Below, in pieces: positions 35,923 through 45,445 of a DNA stretch of 64,000 nt; position 1 is the stretch's first letter, and each line of letters opens with the position of its first letter. This stretch comes from Comamonadaceae bacterium (GTDB lineage Bacteria > Pseudomonadota > Gammaproteobacteria > Burkholderiales > Burkholderiaceae_C): contig CANGME010000001.1 in assembly GCA_947455145.1 (NCBI GenBank), forward strand, positions 186,001 through 250,000. The letters are read 5' to 3'. The position numbers and the translations under genes are program-made. The notes beneath the pieces are model-generated. The model was not told the DNA's origin. It saw only the letters and a list, made by a program, of their open reading frames with translations, and did not search any database.

Positions 35923-37038
35923 ATGAGTGAGTTTGAACATTTCGTCGGTACGCGCCCTGTGGCCGAAGCCCAAGCCGTTGATGTCGAAGCACTAACGGCT
36001 TGGCTTGAAAAAAATCTCCCAGGGTTTAGTGGCCCCTTGCGCATGGAGTCGTTCAAAGGCGGCCAGTCCAATCCCACCTATAAGCTCAGCACGCCCAGCC
36101 AAAGCTACGTCATGCGAGCCAAGCCGGGGCCGGTGGCCAAGCTACTGCCCTCAGCTCACGCCATTGAGCGCGAGTTCGCCGTGATGAAAGGCCTGCACGG
36201 CACAGACGTACCCGTGCCGCGCATGGAGATTTTGTGCGAGGACGAATCCATCATCGGCCGCGCCTTCTTCATCATGGAATTCATGCCCGGGCGTGTGCTG
36301 TGGGATCAATCCTTGCCCGGCATGAGTCCGACCGAGCGTGCAGCCATCTACGAAGAAATGAACCGTGTGATGGCTGCCCTGCACTGCGTCCCCTTCGCCG
36401 AACGAGGCCTGACCAACTACGGCAAACCGGGAAACTATTTCGACCGTCAAATTGGCCGTTGGGGCAGGCAATACCTCGCCTCGGCCGACGGCGCAGGCCC
36501 CATGACCCAGCCCATTCCAGAGATGGAGCAACTCATGGCCTGGCTACCTGCCCACATGCCCGCCAGCGCCCGCGATGAAAGCAAAGCGAGCATCGTGCAT
36601 GGCGACTACCGGCTGGACAACCTTATGTTTCACCCCACCGAGCCGCGCGTTTTGGCCGTGCTGGACTGGGAGCTTTCTACCCTGGGCCACCCGCTGGCCG
36701 ACTTCAGCTACCACTGCATGGCCTGGCACATTGCGCCAGGGCAGTTTCGCGGGATTGGTGGGCTGGATTTACCAAGCCTGGGCATCCCCAGCGAGGCCGA
36801 CTACATCCGCATGTACTGCGAGCGCACGGGCATCACCACGCCGCAAGCCCTCAAGCCGGACTGGAACTTCTACCTGGCCTACAACATGTTTCGCCTCGCC
36901 GCCATTTTGCAAGGCATCGCCAAGCGGGTCGAGAATGGCACGGCCTCCAGCGCCCAGGCCGTGAAATCCGCAGCGGGAGCACGGCCCTTGGCCAAGATGG
37001 CGTGGCAGCTTGCGCAACAAGGCCTCACGACAAACTAA
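35923..37038 (+). CDS. APH-type phosphotransferase (ACAD10-like)
   Basis: Kinase-fold protein of 371 residues. FKGGQSNPTYKL (nucleotide loop), VMRAKPG (Lys), catalytic HGDYRLDNLMF and metal-binding AVLDWELSTLG are the marks of the group related to the kinase domain of ACAD10, which in animals phosphorylates 4-hydroxy acids before beta-oxidation. Its place behind two beta-oxidation genes (16 bases after the crotonase stop) fits a role in hydroxy-fatty-acid breakdown. Inference from context. Confidence 0.85.
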   Translation: MSEFEHFVGTRPVAEAQAVDVEALTAWLEKNLPGFSGPLRMESFKGGQSNPTYKLSTPSQSYVMRAKPGPVAKLLPSAHAIEREFAVMKGLHGTDVPVPRMEILCEDESIIGRAFFIMEFMPGRVLWDQSLPGMSPTERAAIYEEMNRVMAALHCVPFAERGLTNYGKPGNYFDRQIGRWGRQYLASADGAGPMTQPIPEMEQLMAWLPAHMPASARDESKASIVHGDYRLDNLMFHPTEPRVLAVLDWELSTLGHPLADFSYHCMAWHIAPGQFRGIGGLDLPSLGIPSEADYIRMYCERTGITTPQALKPDWNFYLAYNMFRLAAILQGIAKRVENGTASSAQAVKSAAGARPLAKMAWQLAQQGLTTN

Positions 37039-37181
37039 TGACGCTTGCAGCTAGTGAATACCGCTTGTGAGAAAGACGCTCACAGTATCGCTTGTGCCAC
37101 TTGCTTAGAATGCGGCCTGACCGGTGAAGTTCAGCGCAGTGCCATTGCGCAACTTGTATCCGGCCAACTTGGAGCCAAACA

Positions 37182-37874
37182 ATGATCGACGTTTATTCTT
37201 GGGCAACACCTAACGGCCATAAAGTCCACATCATGCTGGAAGAATGCGGCCTGCCCTACACTGCCCATCCCGTGAACATCGGCACGGGCGACCAATTCAA
37301 ACCCGACTTCCTCAAGATCAGCCCCAACAACCGCATTCCCGCCATCGTTGATCCGCAAGGGCCAGACGGCAAGCCCATTTCGCTGTTCGAGTCAGGTGCC
37401 ATCCTCTTGTACTTAGCATCCAAAACAGGCAAATTTCTGCCTAAAACAGACCGTCAAAAATTTGAGGTGATGCAGTGGCTTATGTTCCAAATGGGTGGCG
37501 TCGGCCCCATGCTCGGGCAGAACCACCACTTCCGTCTCTACGCCCCCGAGAAGATTGAGTACGCCGTGAACCGCTATACCAACGAAGCCAAGCGCTTATA
37601 CGGCGTGATGGACAGGCAGTTGGCCAAGAGCAAATACATCGCAGGCAACACTTACACCATTGCCGACATTGCCATCTTCCCGTGGCTGCGTAACTGGAAA
37701 AACCAAGGTATAGATTGGGCAGACTTCCCGCACCTGAAAAAGTGGTTTGACACCATCGAGGCTCGACCCGCTGTAAAGCGCGGTGTAGAGGTGCTGGCCA
37801 GCCTGCGAAAGCCTCTGGTTGACCCCAAAGCACACGAAAACATGTTTGGAGCCACTCAGTACAAGAAGCGTTGA
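37182..37874 (+). CDS. yfcG: Glutathione S-transferase, YfcG/YghU (nu class) type
   Basis: Glutathione-dependent disulfide-bond oxidoreductase, 230 residues. The N-terminal thioredoxin-fold half has WATPNGHKVHIMLEE with the TPNG loop typical of YfcG, then SPNNRIPAIVD and LFESGAILLYLA; the C-terminal helical half ends FDTIEARPAVKRG. The catalytic Cys of some GSTs is absent as expected for this class. Stands alone; the stop is followed by a hairpin at 37914-37941. Confidence 0.92.
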   Translation: MIDVYSWATPNGHKVHIMLEECGLPYTAHPVNIGTGDQFKPDFLKISPNNRIPAIVDPQGPDGKPISLFESGAILLYLASKTGKFLPKTDRQKFEVMQWLMFQMGGVGPMLGQNHHFRLYAPEKIEYAVNRYTNEAKRLYGVMDRQLAKSKYIAGNTYTIADIAIFPWLRNWKNQGIDWADFPHLKKWFDTIEARPAVKRGVEVLASLRKPLVDPKAHENMFGATQYKKR

Positions 37875-37913
37875 TTTATAGGTGTTAATGCCCCTGCTTA
37901 GGCGACACTCAAC

Positions 37914-37941
37914 CCAAGCGGAATTCAACTACTCCGCTTGG
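37914..37941. terminator. Hairpin between convergent genes
   Basis: CCAAGCGGA (37914-37922) and TCCGCTTGG (37933-37941) pair perfectly around a 10-base loop between the GST gene and the convergent gene ending at 37944. There is no T-run, so termination is uncertain, but the position suits a shared bidirectional terminator. Confidence 0.45.
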
Positions 37942-37943
37942 CA

Positions 37944-38585
37944 TTAGTGCAAATGCCGTGGCTTGCGCCCACCACCACCGTGGCCCGCACCGCCATGCCC
38001 GCCGCTTGGACCACGGGGGGGCTTGCCAATTTCCAGCGAGCTCACCAATGCGTCAAAGCGCTGGCTGAACATGCGATCCACCTCGGCCACTACACCACCC
38101 AGCTCAGAGGCGTCGAAGTGACGTTCCATGATGTTGATGATGTCTTGCACCAGCAGGTCACGCTGCACCTGCATGATGGCCGCTGGGTTGGGGCCGACAA
38201 ACAGCATCATGAAGTCGTCACGCGATGTAGCCTCTGGGTCATCACCGTCTTCGTCTTCATCAAACTCGGCGTCGTAAAAAGTGACTTCGATGGTGGCACC
38301 AGTCAAGGAGAGCTCGTTTAAGCTCATACACATTTCATCGAGCGACTGACGGATGTCTTCATCGCCAGAAACTGTCCAACAAAGTTGCAACAAATGCTCT
38401 TGAGCGTCAAATTTAATACCCGGCTCGTCTTCATAAGCGCTGTGCGCGCCTTTGACCAATGAACTAGCCCCTGCGTATGACCAAAGTGGTTTCAGCGCTT
38501 CTTGTAGTTGATCAAAGCTCACGTCAGCGCGCAAAGGCACTTGACCGTGCACATGGATTTCCAGTGGAGCGTTGTAACTTGCCAT
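37944..38585 (-). CDS. Uncharacterised acidic protein with Gly/His-rich tail
   Basis: 213 residues; I cannot assign a function with confidence (possibly the family called DUF6806). The N-terminal two thirds are acidic with an Asp/Glu run near residues 106-115 (FDEDEDGDDPE). The C-terminal ~25 residues are Gly/His/Arg-rich (GGHGGAGHGGGGRKPRHLH), which could bind metal or nucleic acid. No signal peptide or membrane helix. It sits between the GST gene and a tRNA cluster, on the same strand as the tRNAs. Confidence 0.75.
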   Translation of the reverse strand: MASYNAPLEIHVHGQVPLRADVSFDQLQEALKPLWSYAGASSLVKGAHSAYEDEPGIKFDAQEHLLQLCWTVSGDEDIRQSLDEMCMSLNELSLTGATIEVTFYDAEFDEDEDGDDPEATSRDDFMMLFVGPNPAAIMQVQRDLLVQDIINIMERHFDASELGGVVAEVDRMFSQRFDALVSSLEIGKPPRGPSGGHGGAGHGGGGRKPRHLH

Positions 38586-38613
38586 GTTGATTTCTCTTTA
38601 TCACTGCCAGAAA

Positions 38614-38707
38614 TGGTGCCTCGAACCGGAATCGAACCGGTACGCCCCTTATGCAGGAAAGCGGCGGATTTTAAATCCGCTGTGTCTACCAATTTCACCA
38701 TCGAGGC
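38614..38707 (-). tRNA. tRNA-Leu (anticodon UAA)
   Basis: Class II tRNA with long variable arm. Acceptor stem GCCTCGA pairs with TCGAGGC, the anticodon loop TTTAAAA sits on stem GCGGA/TCCGC, the T loop GGTTCGATTCC is intact and the CCA end is encoded. Confidence 0.96.
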
Positions 38708-38738
38708 ATAGCCTTTCTGGCATTGTCCTACAAGATGC

Positions 38739-38814
38739 TGGAGCGGGAGAAGAGTCTCGAACTCTCGACCTCAACCTTGGCAAGGTTGCGCTCTACCAAC
38801 TGAGCTACTCCCGC
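38739..38814 (-). tRNA. tRNA-Gly (anticodon GCC), copy 1
   Basis: 76 bases including encoded CCA. Acceptor GCGGGAG/CTCCCGC, D arm AGCTCAGTTGGTAGAGC, anticodon loop TTGCCAA, T arm GAGTTCGAGACTC. Identical in body to the copy at 38945-39020. Confidence 0.97.
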
Positions 38815-38824
38815 TTGGAGTTTT

Positions 38825-38898
38825 TGGAGGCGCGACCCAGAGTCGAACTGGGCTATACGGATTTGCAATCCGGCGCATAACCGCTTTGCTATCGCGCC
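38825..38898 (-). tRNA. tRNA-Cys (anticodon GCA)
   Basis: 74 bases including encoded CCA. Acceptor GGCGCGA/TCGCGCC, anticodon loop TTGCAAA and T arm with GTTCGACTC. It lies between the two tRNA-Gly copies. Confidence 0.97.
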
Positions 38899-38911
38899 AA
38901 TTTTCTAATGA

Positions 38912-38937
38912 AAAAGGGAAGCTTGTGCTTCCCTTTT
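38912..38937. terminator. Hairpin between tRNA-Cys and tRNA-Gly copy 2
   Basis: AAAAGGGAAGC (38912-38922) and GCTTCCCTTTT (38927-38937) form an 11-bp stem with a TTGT loop and A/T ends on both strands. On the tRNA strand it would follow tRNA-Gly copy 2, so it may end a one-gene transcript or act as a processing stem. Confidence 0.6.
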
Positions 38938-38944
38938 CACAATT

Positions 38945-39020
38945 TGGAGCGGGAGAAGAGTCTCGAACTCTCGACCTCAACCTTGGCAAGGTTGCGCTCT
39001 ACCAACTGAGCTACTCCCGC
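38945..39020 (-). tRNA. tRNA-Gly (anticodon GCC), copy 2
   Basis: Same sequence as copy 1 through the tRNA body, again with encoded CCA. First tRNA of the cluster in transcription order, 65 bases beyond the lon stop. Confidence 0.97.
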
Positions 39021-39085
39021 ATTAACAAGTCTTAAATTATAGCGTTATTTTTTTAATTTCTGAACGTTGCCTCGGAAAAATTGAC

Positions 39086-41521
39086 TCAATGTTGAATCGA
39101 ACCTGAAGATTCCGCTATCGACTTCACCACGGGCGCTGACGCTGCCACTGGCTCCTCATCCACCAATGGCGTGGGCTTGCGCTCCAAGGCAATATCCAGC
39201 ACTTTGTCGATCCACTTCACAGGAATGATCTCCAAGCCCTGCTTCACATTGTCAGGAATCTCTTGCAAGTCCTTGGCGTTTTCTTCAGGGATCAGCACCG
39301 TTTTGATGCCGCCGCGCAGCGCGGCCAGCAGCTTCTCTTTCAAACCACCAATCGCGGTAACCTCACCGCGCAGGGTGATCTCGCCTGTCATGGCCACATC
39401 ACCACGCACGGGGATGCCTGTGAGCGCCGAAACAAAAGCGGTCGTCATGGCGGCACCAGCGCTGGGGCCATCTTTAGGGGTGGCTCCATCGGGCACGTGA
39501 ATGTGCAAGTCTTTCTTCTCAAAATACGAATCAGGAATCCCGAGCTGGCGTGCACGGCTACGCACCACGGTACGTGCCGCTTCGACCGACTCCTTCATGA
39601 CATCGCCCAAGGAACCGGTTGTTTTAACCACGCCCTTGCCCGGCATCAGCGCGGCCTCAATGGTGAGCAAATCACCGCCAACTTCCGTCCACGCCAGACC
39701 GACCACTTGGCCCACTTGGTTCAGATTTTCGGCACGTCCGTAATTGAACTTGCGCACACCCAAAAAGTCATTCAGGTTTTCATCGGTCACTTTGACCAAG
39801 GGCTGCATTTGTTTCAGCTGTAAAGCCTTGACAACTTTGCGGCAAATCTTGGACAGTTCACGCTCCAAAGAACGCACACCCGCTTCACGCGTGTAGTAAC
39901 GCACGATGTCGCGCACGGCTTCTTCCGACACCAACAATTCGCTCTCTTTAACGCCGTTGTTCTTGAGCTGCTTGGGCAGCAGATAACGCAAGGCGATGTT
40001 AACTTTTTCATCTTCGGTATAGCCTGAGAGTCGAATCACCTCCATGCGGTCAAGCAGGGCCGGTGGAATGTTCATGGAGTTGGAGGTCGCCACGAACATC
40101 ACATTGCTCAGGTCAAAGTCCACTTCGACGTAGTGGTCACCAAATTTGTGGTTTTGCTCAGGGTCAAGCACCTCCAGCAGGGCGCTAGAGGGGTCACCCC
40201 GGAAGTCGGTACCGAGTTTGTCGATCTCATCGAGCAAGAACAAGGGGTTACGAGCACCCACTTTGGTCAGGCTTTGCAGCACCTTGCCGGGCATCGCGCC
40301 GATGTAGGTTCGGCGATGACCGCGAATCTCGGCCTCGTCTCGCACCCCACCTAGCGCCATTCGCACGTATTTGCGCCCCGTGGCTTTGGCAATGGATTGC
40401 CCCAGCGAGGTCTTGCCCACACCGGGCGGACCCACCAAACACAGAATGGGCGCCTTGACCTTGTCCACACGCTGCTGCACTGCGAGGTACTCCAGAATGC
40501 GATCCTTGACCTTATCCAAACCGTAATGATCTTCGTTGAGCACGGCTTCGGCATACGCCAAGTCATGTTTAATTTTGGTCTTGGCGGCCCAAGGCAGGCC
40601 AGTCAAAACGTCAATGTAGTTACGCACCACCGTGGCCTCGGCCGACATGGGTGACATTAGCTTGAGTTTTTTGAACTCGCCTTCGGCTTTTTTCAACGCC
40701 TCTTTGGGCATTTTTGCGGCCTTGATTTTTTTCTCAATCTCCTCAATGTCCGCACCGTCTTCGCCCTCGCCCAGCTCTTTTTGAATGGCTTTGACTTGTT
40801 CGTTCAGGTAAAAATCGCGCTGGTTTTTTTCCATCTGGCGCTTGACGCGACCGCGAATTTTCTTGTCCACATTTTGGATATCAACCTCTCGGTCAATCTG
40901 CTCAAACAAGCTCTCCAGACGCTCCTTCACACCCACCAAGCTCAGCACCTCTTGCTTGTTGGCCAGCTTGAGCGGCAGGTGCGCGGCAATGGTGTCCGCC
41001 AAGCGGCCCGGATCGTCAATGCTGGAGATGGATGTCAGAATTTCGGGCGGTATTTTTTTGTTGAGTTTGACGTACTGGTCAAACTGCTGCATCACCGCGC
41101 GACGCAAAGCCTCAATGTCGTTGGACTGCTCAGGCAACCCCGCAGCCACCTCAGCTTGCACCACGGGTGTCACGTTGGCAGTGAACTCGGTTTCACCTTC
41201 CACAATTTTATTGACCAAGGCGCGCTGCTGCCCTTCAACCAGCACCTTGACGGTGCCATCCGGCAGCTTGAGCATTTGCAAAATGGTGGAGATGCAGCCG
41301 ACATCAAACATGTCGGACACCTGCGGCTCATCTTTGGCAGCCGTTTTTTGGGCTACGAGCATGATGCGGCGTTCGGCTTGCATGGCCGTCTCAAGCGCTT
41401 TGATGCTTTTAGGACGACCGACAAAAAGAGGGATCACCATGTGCGGAAAAATCACCACGTCGCGCAGAGGCAACAGGGGCAATTCAATAGCAATGGCAGG
41501 CAATGGGGTAAGACCAGACAT
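39086..41521 (-). CDS. lon: ATP-dependent protease Lon
   Basis: Cytosolic AAA+ serine protease degrading damaged and regulatory proteins, 811 residues. N-terminal LON domain starting at LPLLPLRDVVIFPHMVIPL; Walker A GPPGVGKTS and Walker B FLLDEIDKLG in the middle; C-terminal peptidase with DGPSAGAAM (catalytic Ser) and the downstream Lys region GLKEKLLAALRGG. Complete. Forms the tig-clpP-clpX-lon row, though a 123-base gap before it holds a heat-shock-like promoter. Confidence 0.98.
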   Translation of the reverse strand: MSGLTPLPAIAIELPLLPLRDVVIFPHMVIPLFVGRPKSIKALETAMQAERRIMLVAQKTAAKDEPQVSDMFDVGCISTILQMLKLPDGTVKVLVEGQQRALVNKIVEGETEFTANVTPVVQAEVAAGLPEQSNDIEALRRAVMQQFDQYVKLNKKIPPEILTSISSIDDPGRLADTIAAHLPLKLANKQEVLSLVGVKERLESLFEQIDREVDIQNVDKKIRGRVKRQMEKNQRDFYLNEQVKAIQKELGEGEDGADIEEIEKKIKAAKMPKEALKKAEGEFKKLKLMSPMSAEATVVRNYIDVLTGLPWAAKTKIKHDLAYAEAVLNEDHYGLDKVKDRILEYLAVQQRVDKVKAPILCLVGPPGVGKTSLGQSIAKATGRKYVRMALGGVRDEAEIRGHRRTYIGAMPGKVLQSLTKVGARNPLFLLDEIDKLGTDFRGDPSSALLEVLDPEQNHKFGDHYVEVDFDLSNVMFVATSNSMNIPPALLDRMEVIRLSGYTEDEKVNIALRYLLPKQLKNNGVKESELLVSEEAVRDIVRYYTREAGVRSLERELSKICRKVVKALQLKQMQPLVKVTDENLNDFLGVRKFNYGRAENLNQVGQVVGLAWTEVGGDLLTIEAALMPGKGVVKTTGSLGDVMKESVEAARTVVRSRARQLGIPDSYFEKKDLHIHVPDGATPKDGPSAGAAMTTAFVSALTGIPVRGDVAMTGEITLRGEVTAIGGLKEKLLAALRGGIKTVLIPEENAKDLQEIPDNVKQGLEIIPVKWIDKVLDIALERKPTPLVDEEPVAASAPVVKSIAESSGSIQH

Positions 41522-41547
41522 GGGAAAACCTTTAAGTTACCTGTTGA

Positions 41548-41575
41548 ATATGGACCGTAATTCGAAAACTTCAAC
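41548..41575 (-). promoter_or_regulatory. Candidate sigma-32 (heat-shock) promoter for lon
   Basis: On the minus strand GTTGAA (consensus CTTGAA) is followed 14 bases later by GTCCATAT (consensus CCCCATnT), 27 bases before the lon ATG. lon is a classical RpoH target, which supports the call; three positions deviate from consensus. Confidence 0.5.
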
Positions 41576-41644
41576 CTTAGTCACCAATTATTCATTGAAT
41601 AAAGGTGTTGAATGCCCAGAATACGGGGTCAAAGGCCTTACGAC

Positions 41645-42910
<1,266 letters not shown>

Positions 42911-43002
42911 GGGATGGACCCTCTCTGCGGAAATTAATCAAACAATAAAACAACAAATGCGTCTCTCAATCACAAGGCGTCACACCGCAGCCAAGCTCGC
43001 AC

Positions 43003-43623
43003 TCAAGCGCGCTTGCTAATGACCTGATCCACCAAACCGTAGTCTTTTGCTTCGTCGGCTGAGAGGTAGTAGTCCCGCTCGGTATCGCGCTCGATCTTCT
43101 CCAAGGGCTGGCCGGTGCGCTCCGCCAAAATTTTGTTGAGTTGGTCACGCGTCTTGAGGATCTCGCGGGCGTGAATTTCAATCTCGGTTGCCTGGCCTTG
43201 CGTGCCACCCAAAGGCTGATGAATCATGACCTTGGAGTTGGGCAACGTGAAGCGTTTGCCCTTGGCACCTGCAGCCAACAAAAACGCACCCATGCTGGCC
43301 GCCATGCCAATACACAGGGTAGAGATGTCAGGCTTGACAAAGTTCATCGTGTCAAAGATGGACATGCCCGCGCTCACAGAGCCGCCGGGGGAGTTGATGT
43401 AGAGCGAAATGTCCTTTTCGGGATTTTCACTTTCCAAAAACAGCAACTGCGCCACCACCAAGTTGGCCGTCTGGTCATTGACCGGGCCGACCAAGAAAAT
43501 CACGCGCTCTTTGAGCAGGCGCGAGTAAATGTCATACGAACGCTCACCCCGACCGGACTGCTCAATCACCATCGGGATCATGCCCAGCGCTTGCGTTTCC
43601 ATGGCACTGTTACGAAAAATCAT
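43003..43623 (-). CDS. clpP: ATP-dependent Clp protease proteolytic subunit
   Basis: Serine peptidase of the ClpXP and ClpAP complexes, 206 residues. Catalytic triad Ser110 ([10 protein letters not shown]), His135 (VMIHQPLGG) and Asp184 (DTERDYYL). The ATG at 43621-43623 has AAGGA 6 bases upstream; the Met at codon 8 is an alternative start lacking such a site. Tetradecamer-forming handle helix is intact. Followed by clpX, preceded by tig. Confidence 0.98.
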   Translation of the reverse strand: MIFRNSAMETQALGMIPMVIEQSGRGERSYDIYSRLLKERVIFLVGPVNDQTANLVVAQLLFLESENPEKDISLYINSPGGSVSAGMSIFDTMNFVKPDISTLCIGMAASMGAFLLAAGAKGKRFTLPNSKVMIHQPLGGTQGQATEIEIHAREILKTRDQLNKILAERTGQPLEKIERDTERDYYLSADEAKDYGLVDQVISKRA

Positions 43624-43671
43624 ATGTATTCCTTATCGGGTGAAAACAGCGCTACTTTAGCGAAAATCGAC

Positions 43672-44982
43672 TCAGGCTTGACCCATTAACTCGTCAAAAG
43701 AGATGGCTTTTTCAGTGACTTGCGCTTTGGACAACACAAATTCTGTCACGGCGTTTTCCACCACCATACCTTCGACATCGGCCATTCGGCTGTTGTCGCT
43801 GTAGTACCAGCGCATCACATCGGCTGGTTTTTCGTAGCTGGCAGCGAGTTCTTCCACATGCGCCTTGATCGCTTCAGGTGTAGCCTGTAACTGGTTGGCC
43901 TTCACCAACTCGGCCACCACCAAACCCAGGCGCACGCGGCGCTCGGCTTGAGGGATGAAGATGTCAGAAGGCAGAGGCGCTTTGTCAGCATCTTTGATGC
44001 CGCGCTGCTTGAGTTCGGCGCGTGCGCCTTCGGTGAGGCGTTCCACCTCAGACTGTACGATGGACTGAGGCAAGTCCAGCTCAGCCTTGGCGACCAAAGC
44101 GTCCATAACGGCTTGCTTGTTGCGGGCCATCAGGCGGGACTTGACCTCACGCTCCAAGTTTTTGCGGATGTCGGTGCGCAGTCCGTCCACCGTGCCATCG
44201 GCAATGCCCAGGGACTTGGCCAGCTCATCGTTCACTTCAGGCAGGTGGGCGGCTTCGAGCTTGTTGATCGTCACCATGAAGTCGGCGGTTTTGCCCGCGA
44301 CGTCTTTACCGTGGTAGTCGGCTGGGAAAGCCAGGGGGAAGGTCTTGCTCTCGCCCGACTTCATACCCACCACGGCTTCTTCAAACTCTTTAAGCATCTG
44401 GCCTTCGCCGACCAGGAACTGGAAGGCTTCAGCTTTGCCACCAGCGAAAGGTTCGCCGTCGATCTTGCCTTCAAAGTCAACCGTCACGCGGTCACCGGTT
44501 TGCGTGGCAGCGTCCATCGCACGCTGGGCAAAGGTACGGCGCTGCTTGCGCAGAATATCGAGCGTTTTGTCGATAGCAGCGTCGCCCACATCGGCAGAAA
44601 TTTTTTCTACCGTGGCCGTAGCCAAGTCGCCGATTTTGACTTCAGGATAGACCTCAAACACCGCATCAAACGCCACTTCACCCGCTGGAGCACCTTCTTT
44701 TTCGGTGATTCGGGGCTGGCCTGCCACGCGCAGTTTGGCTTCATTGGCGGCCGCGGCAAAAGCCTCACCCACCTTGTCGTTCATCACTTCGTAGTGAACC
44801 GAATAGCCGTAGCGCTGGGCCACAACATTCATGGGCACTTTTCCAGGGCGAAAGCCGTCCATCTTCACCGTTTTGGCCATGCGCTTGAGGCGCGAATCGA
44901 CTTCAGACTGAATCACGGTCACGGGAAAGCTCAGCGTAATTTTGCGTTCCAGCTTCTCAAGGGTTTCAACGGTCACGGACAT
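43672..44982 (-). CDS. tig: Trigger factor
   Basis: Ribosome-bound chaperone and prolyl isomerase, 436 residues. N-terminal ribosome-binding domain with the signature GFRPGKVPMNVV near residue 45; FKBP-like domain with TQTGDRVTVDFEGKIDGEPF and FPADYHGKDVAGK in the middle; helical C-terminal chaperone arms. First gene of tig-clpP-clpX, consistent with the usual proteobacterial order. Confidence 0.97.
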   Translation of the reverse strand: MSVTVETLEKLERKITLSFPVTVIQSEVDSRLKRMAKTVKMDGFRPGKVPMNVVAQRYGYSVHYEVMNDKVGEAFAAAANEAKLRVAGQPRITEKEGAPAGEVAFDAVFEVYPEVKIGDLATATVEKISADVGDAAIDKTLDILRKQRRTFAQRAMDAATQTGDRVTVDFEGKIDGEPFAGGKAEAFQFLVGEGQMLKEFEEAVVGMKSGESKTFPLAFPADYHGKDVAGKTADFMVTINKLEAAHLPEVNDELAKSLGIADGTVDGLRTDIRKNLEREVKSRLMARNKQAVMDALVAKAELDLPQSIVQSEVERLTEGARAELKQRGIKDADKAPLPSDIFIPQAERRVRLGLVVAELVKANQLQATPEAIKAHVEELAASYEKPADVMRWYYSDNSRMADVEGMVVENAVTEFVLSKAQVTEKAISFDELMGQA

Positions 44983-45056
44983 GGTTCTCTCACTTTTAAA
45001 TAAAAATGCAGAGCTAGGCGCTAGTGGATAACGCTCAGCCGACTGCTCTAAAAAGA

Positions 45057-45143
45057 TGGTGCGCGGGGGGGGACTCGAACCCCCACATCCTTGCGGACGT
45101 CAGGACCTAAACCTGGTGCGTCTACCAATTTCGCCACCCGCGC
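45057..45143 (-). tRNA. tRNA-Leu (anticodon UAG)
   Basis: 87 bases including encoded CCA. Acceptor GCGCGGG/CCCGCGC, anticodon loop TTTAGGT on stem CCAGG/CCTGG, long variable arm, T arm GGGTTCGAGTCCC. Located just upstream of tig. Confidence 0.96.
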
Positions 45144-45445
45144 AACAAAACAAAAGGGGGAGGTCACCATAGACCACCCCCATGAAATCGGTCAACCGTA
45201 GATTTTAACCTGCTCAATCGTCGATAGGAATCGACAAATGATCTGTTTTTATCCACTGATCGACAACTTGCAAAATATACTAATGTAGTGGCACTTCAAT
45301 GGTGATCAGATGACAAAAGTGATTTCGCTCTGCATCAAATTCTAAGCTATTGCAATGAGCGCTACAGGCTTTTCCAACCCTCAAACGTCATTGACCGAAT
45401 TGATGTCATCATCCACTGCCCAGATCGTCTTGAATTTATATTTAC
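45144..45445. other. Gene-free stretch
   Basis: About 300 bases between tRNA-Leu and the GGDEF-EAL gene, AT-richer than the neighbours. No open frame with a plausible start and no RNA gene were seen. A small ACCTAC/GTAGGT hairpin at 45444-45459 overlaps the stop of the GGDEF-EAL gene but lacks a T-run. The tRNA-Leu promoter should be in the right part adjoining 45143. Confidence 0.6.

Noticed and set aside
43948-45003. Plus-strand frame of 351 codons
   Set aside because: Antisense to trigger factor and without recognisable domains.
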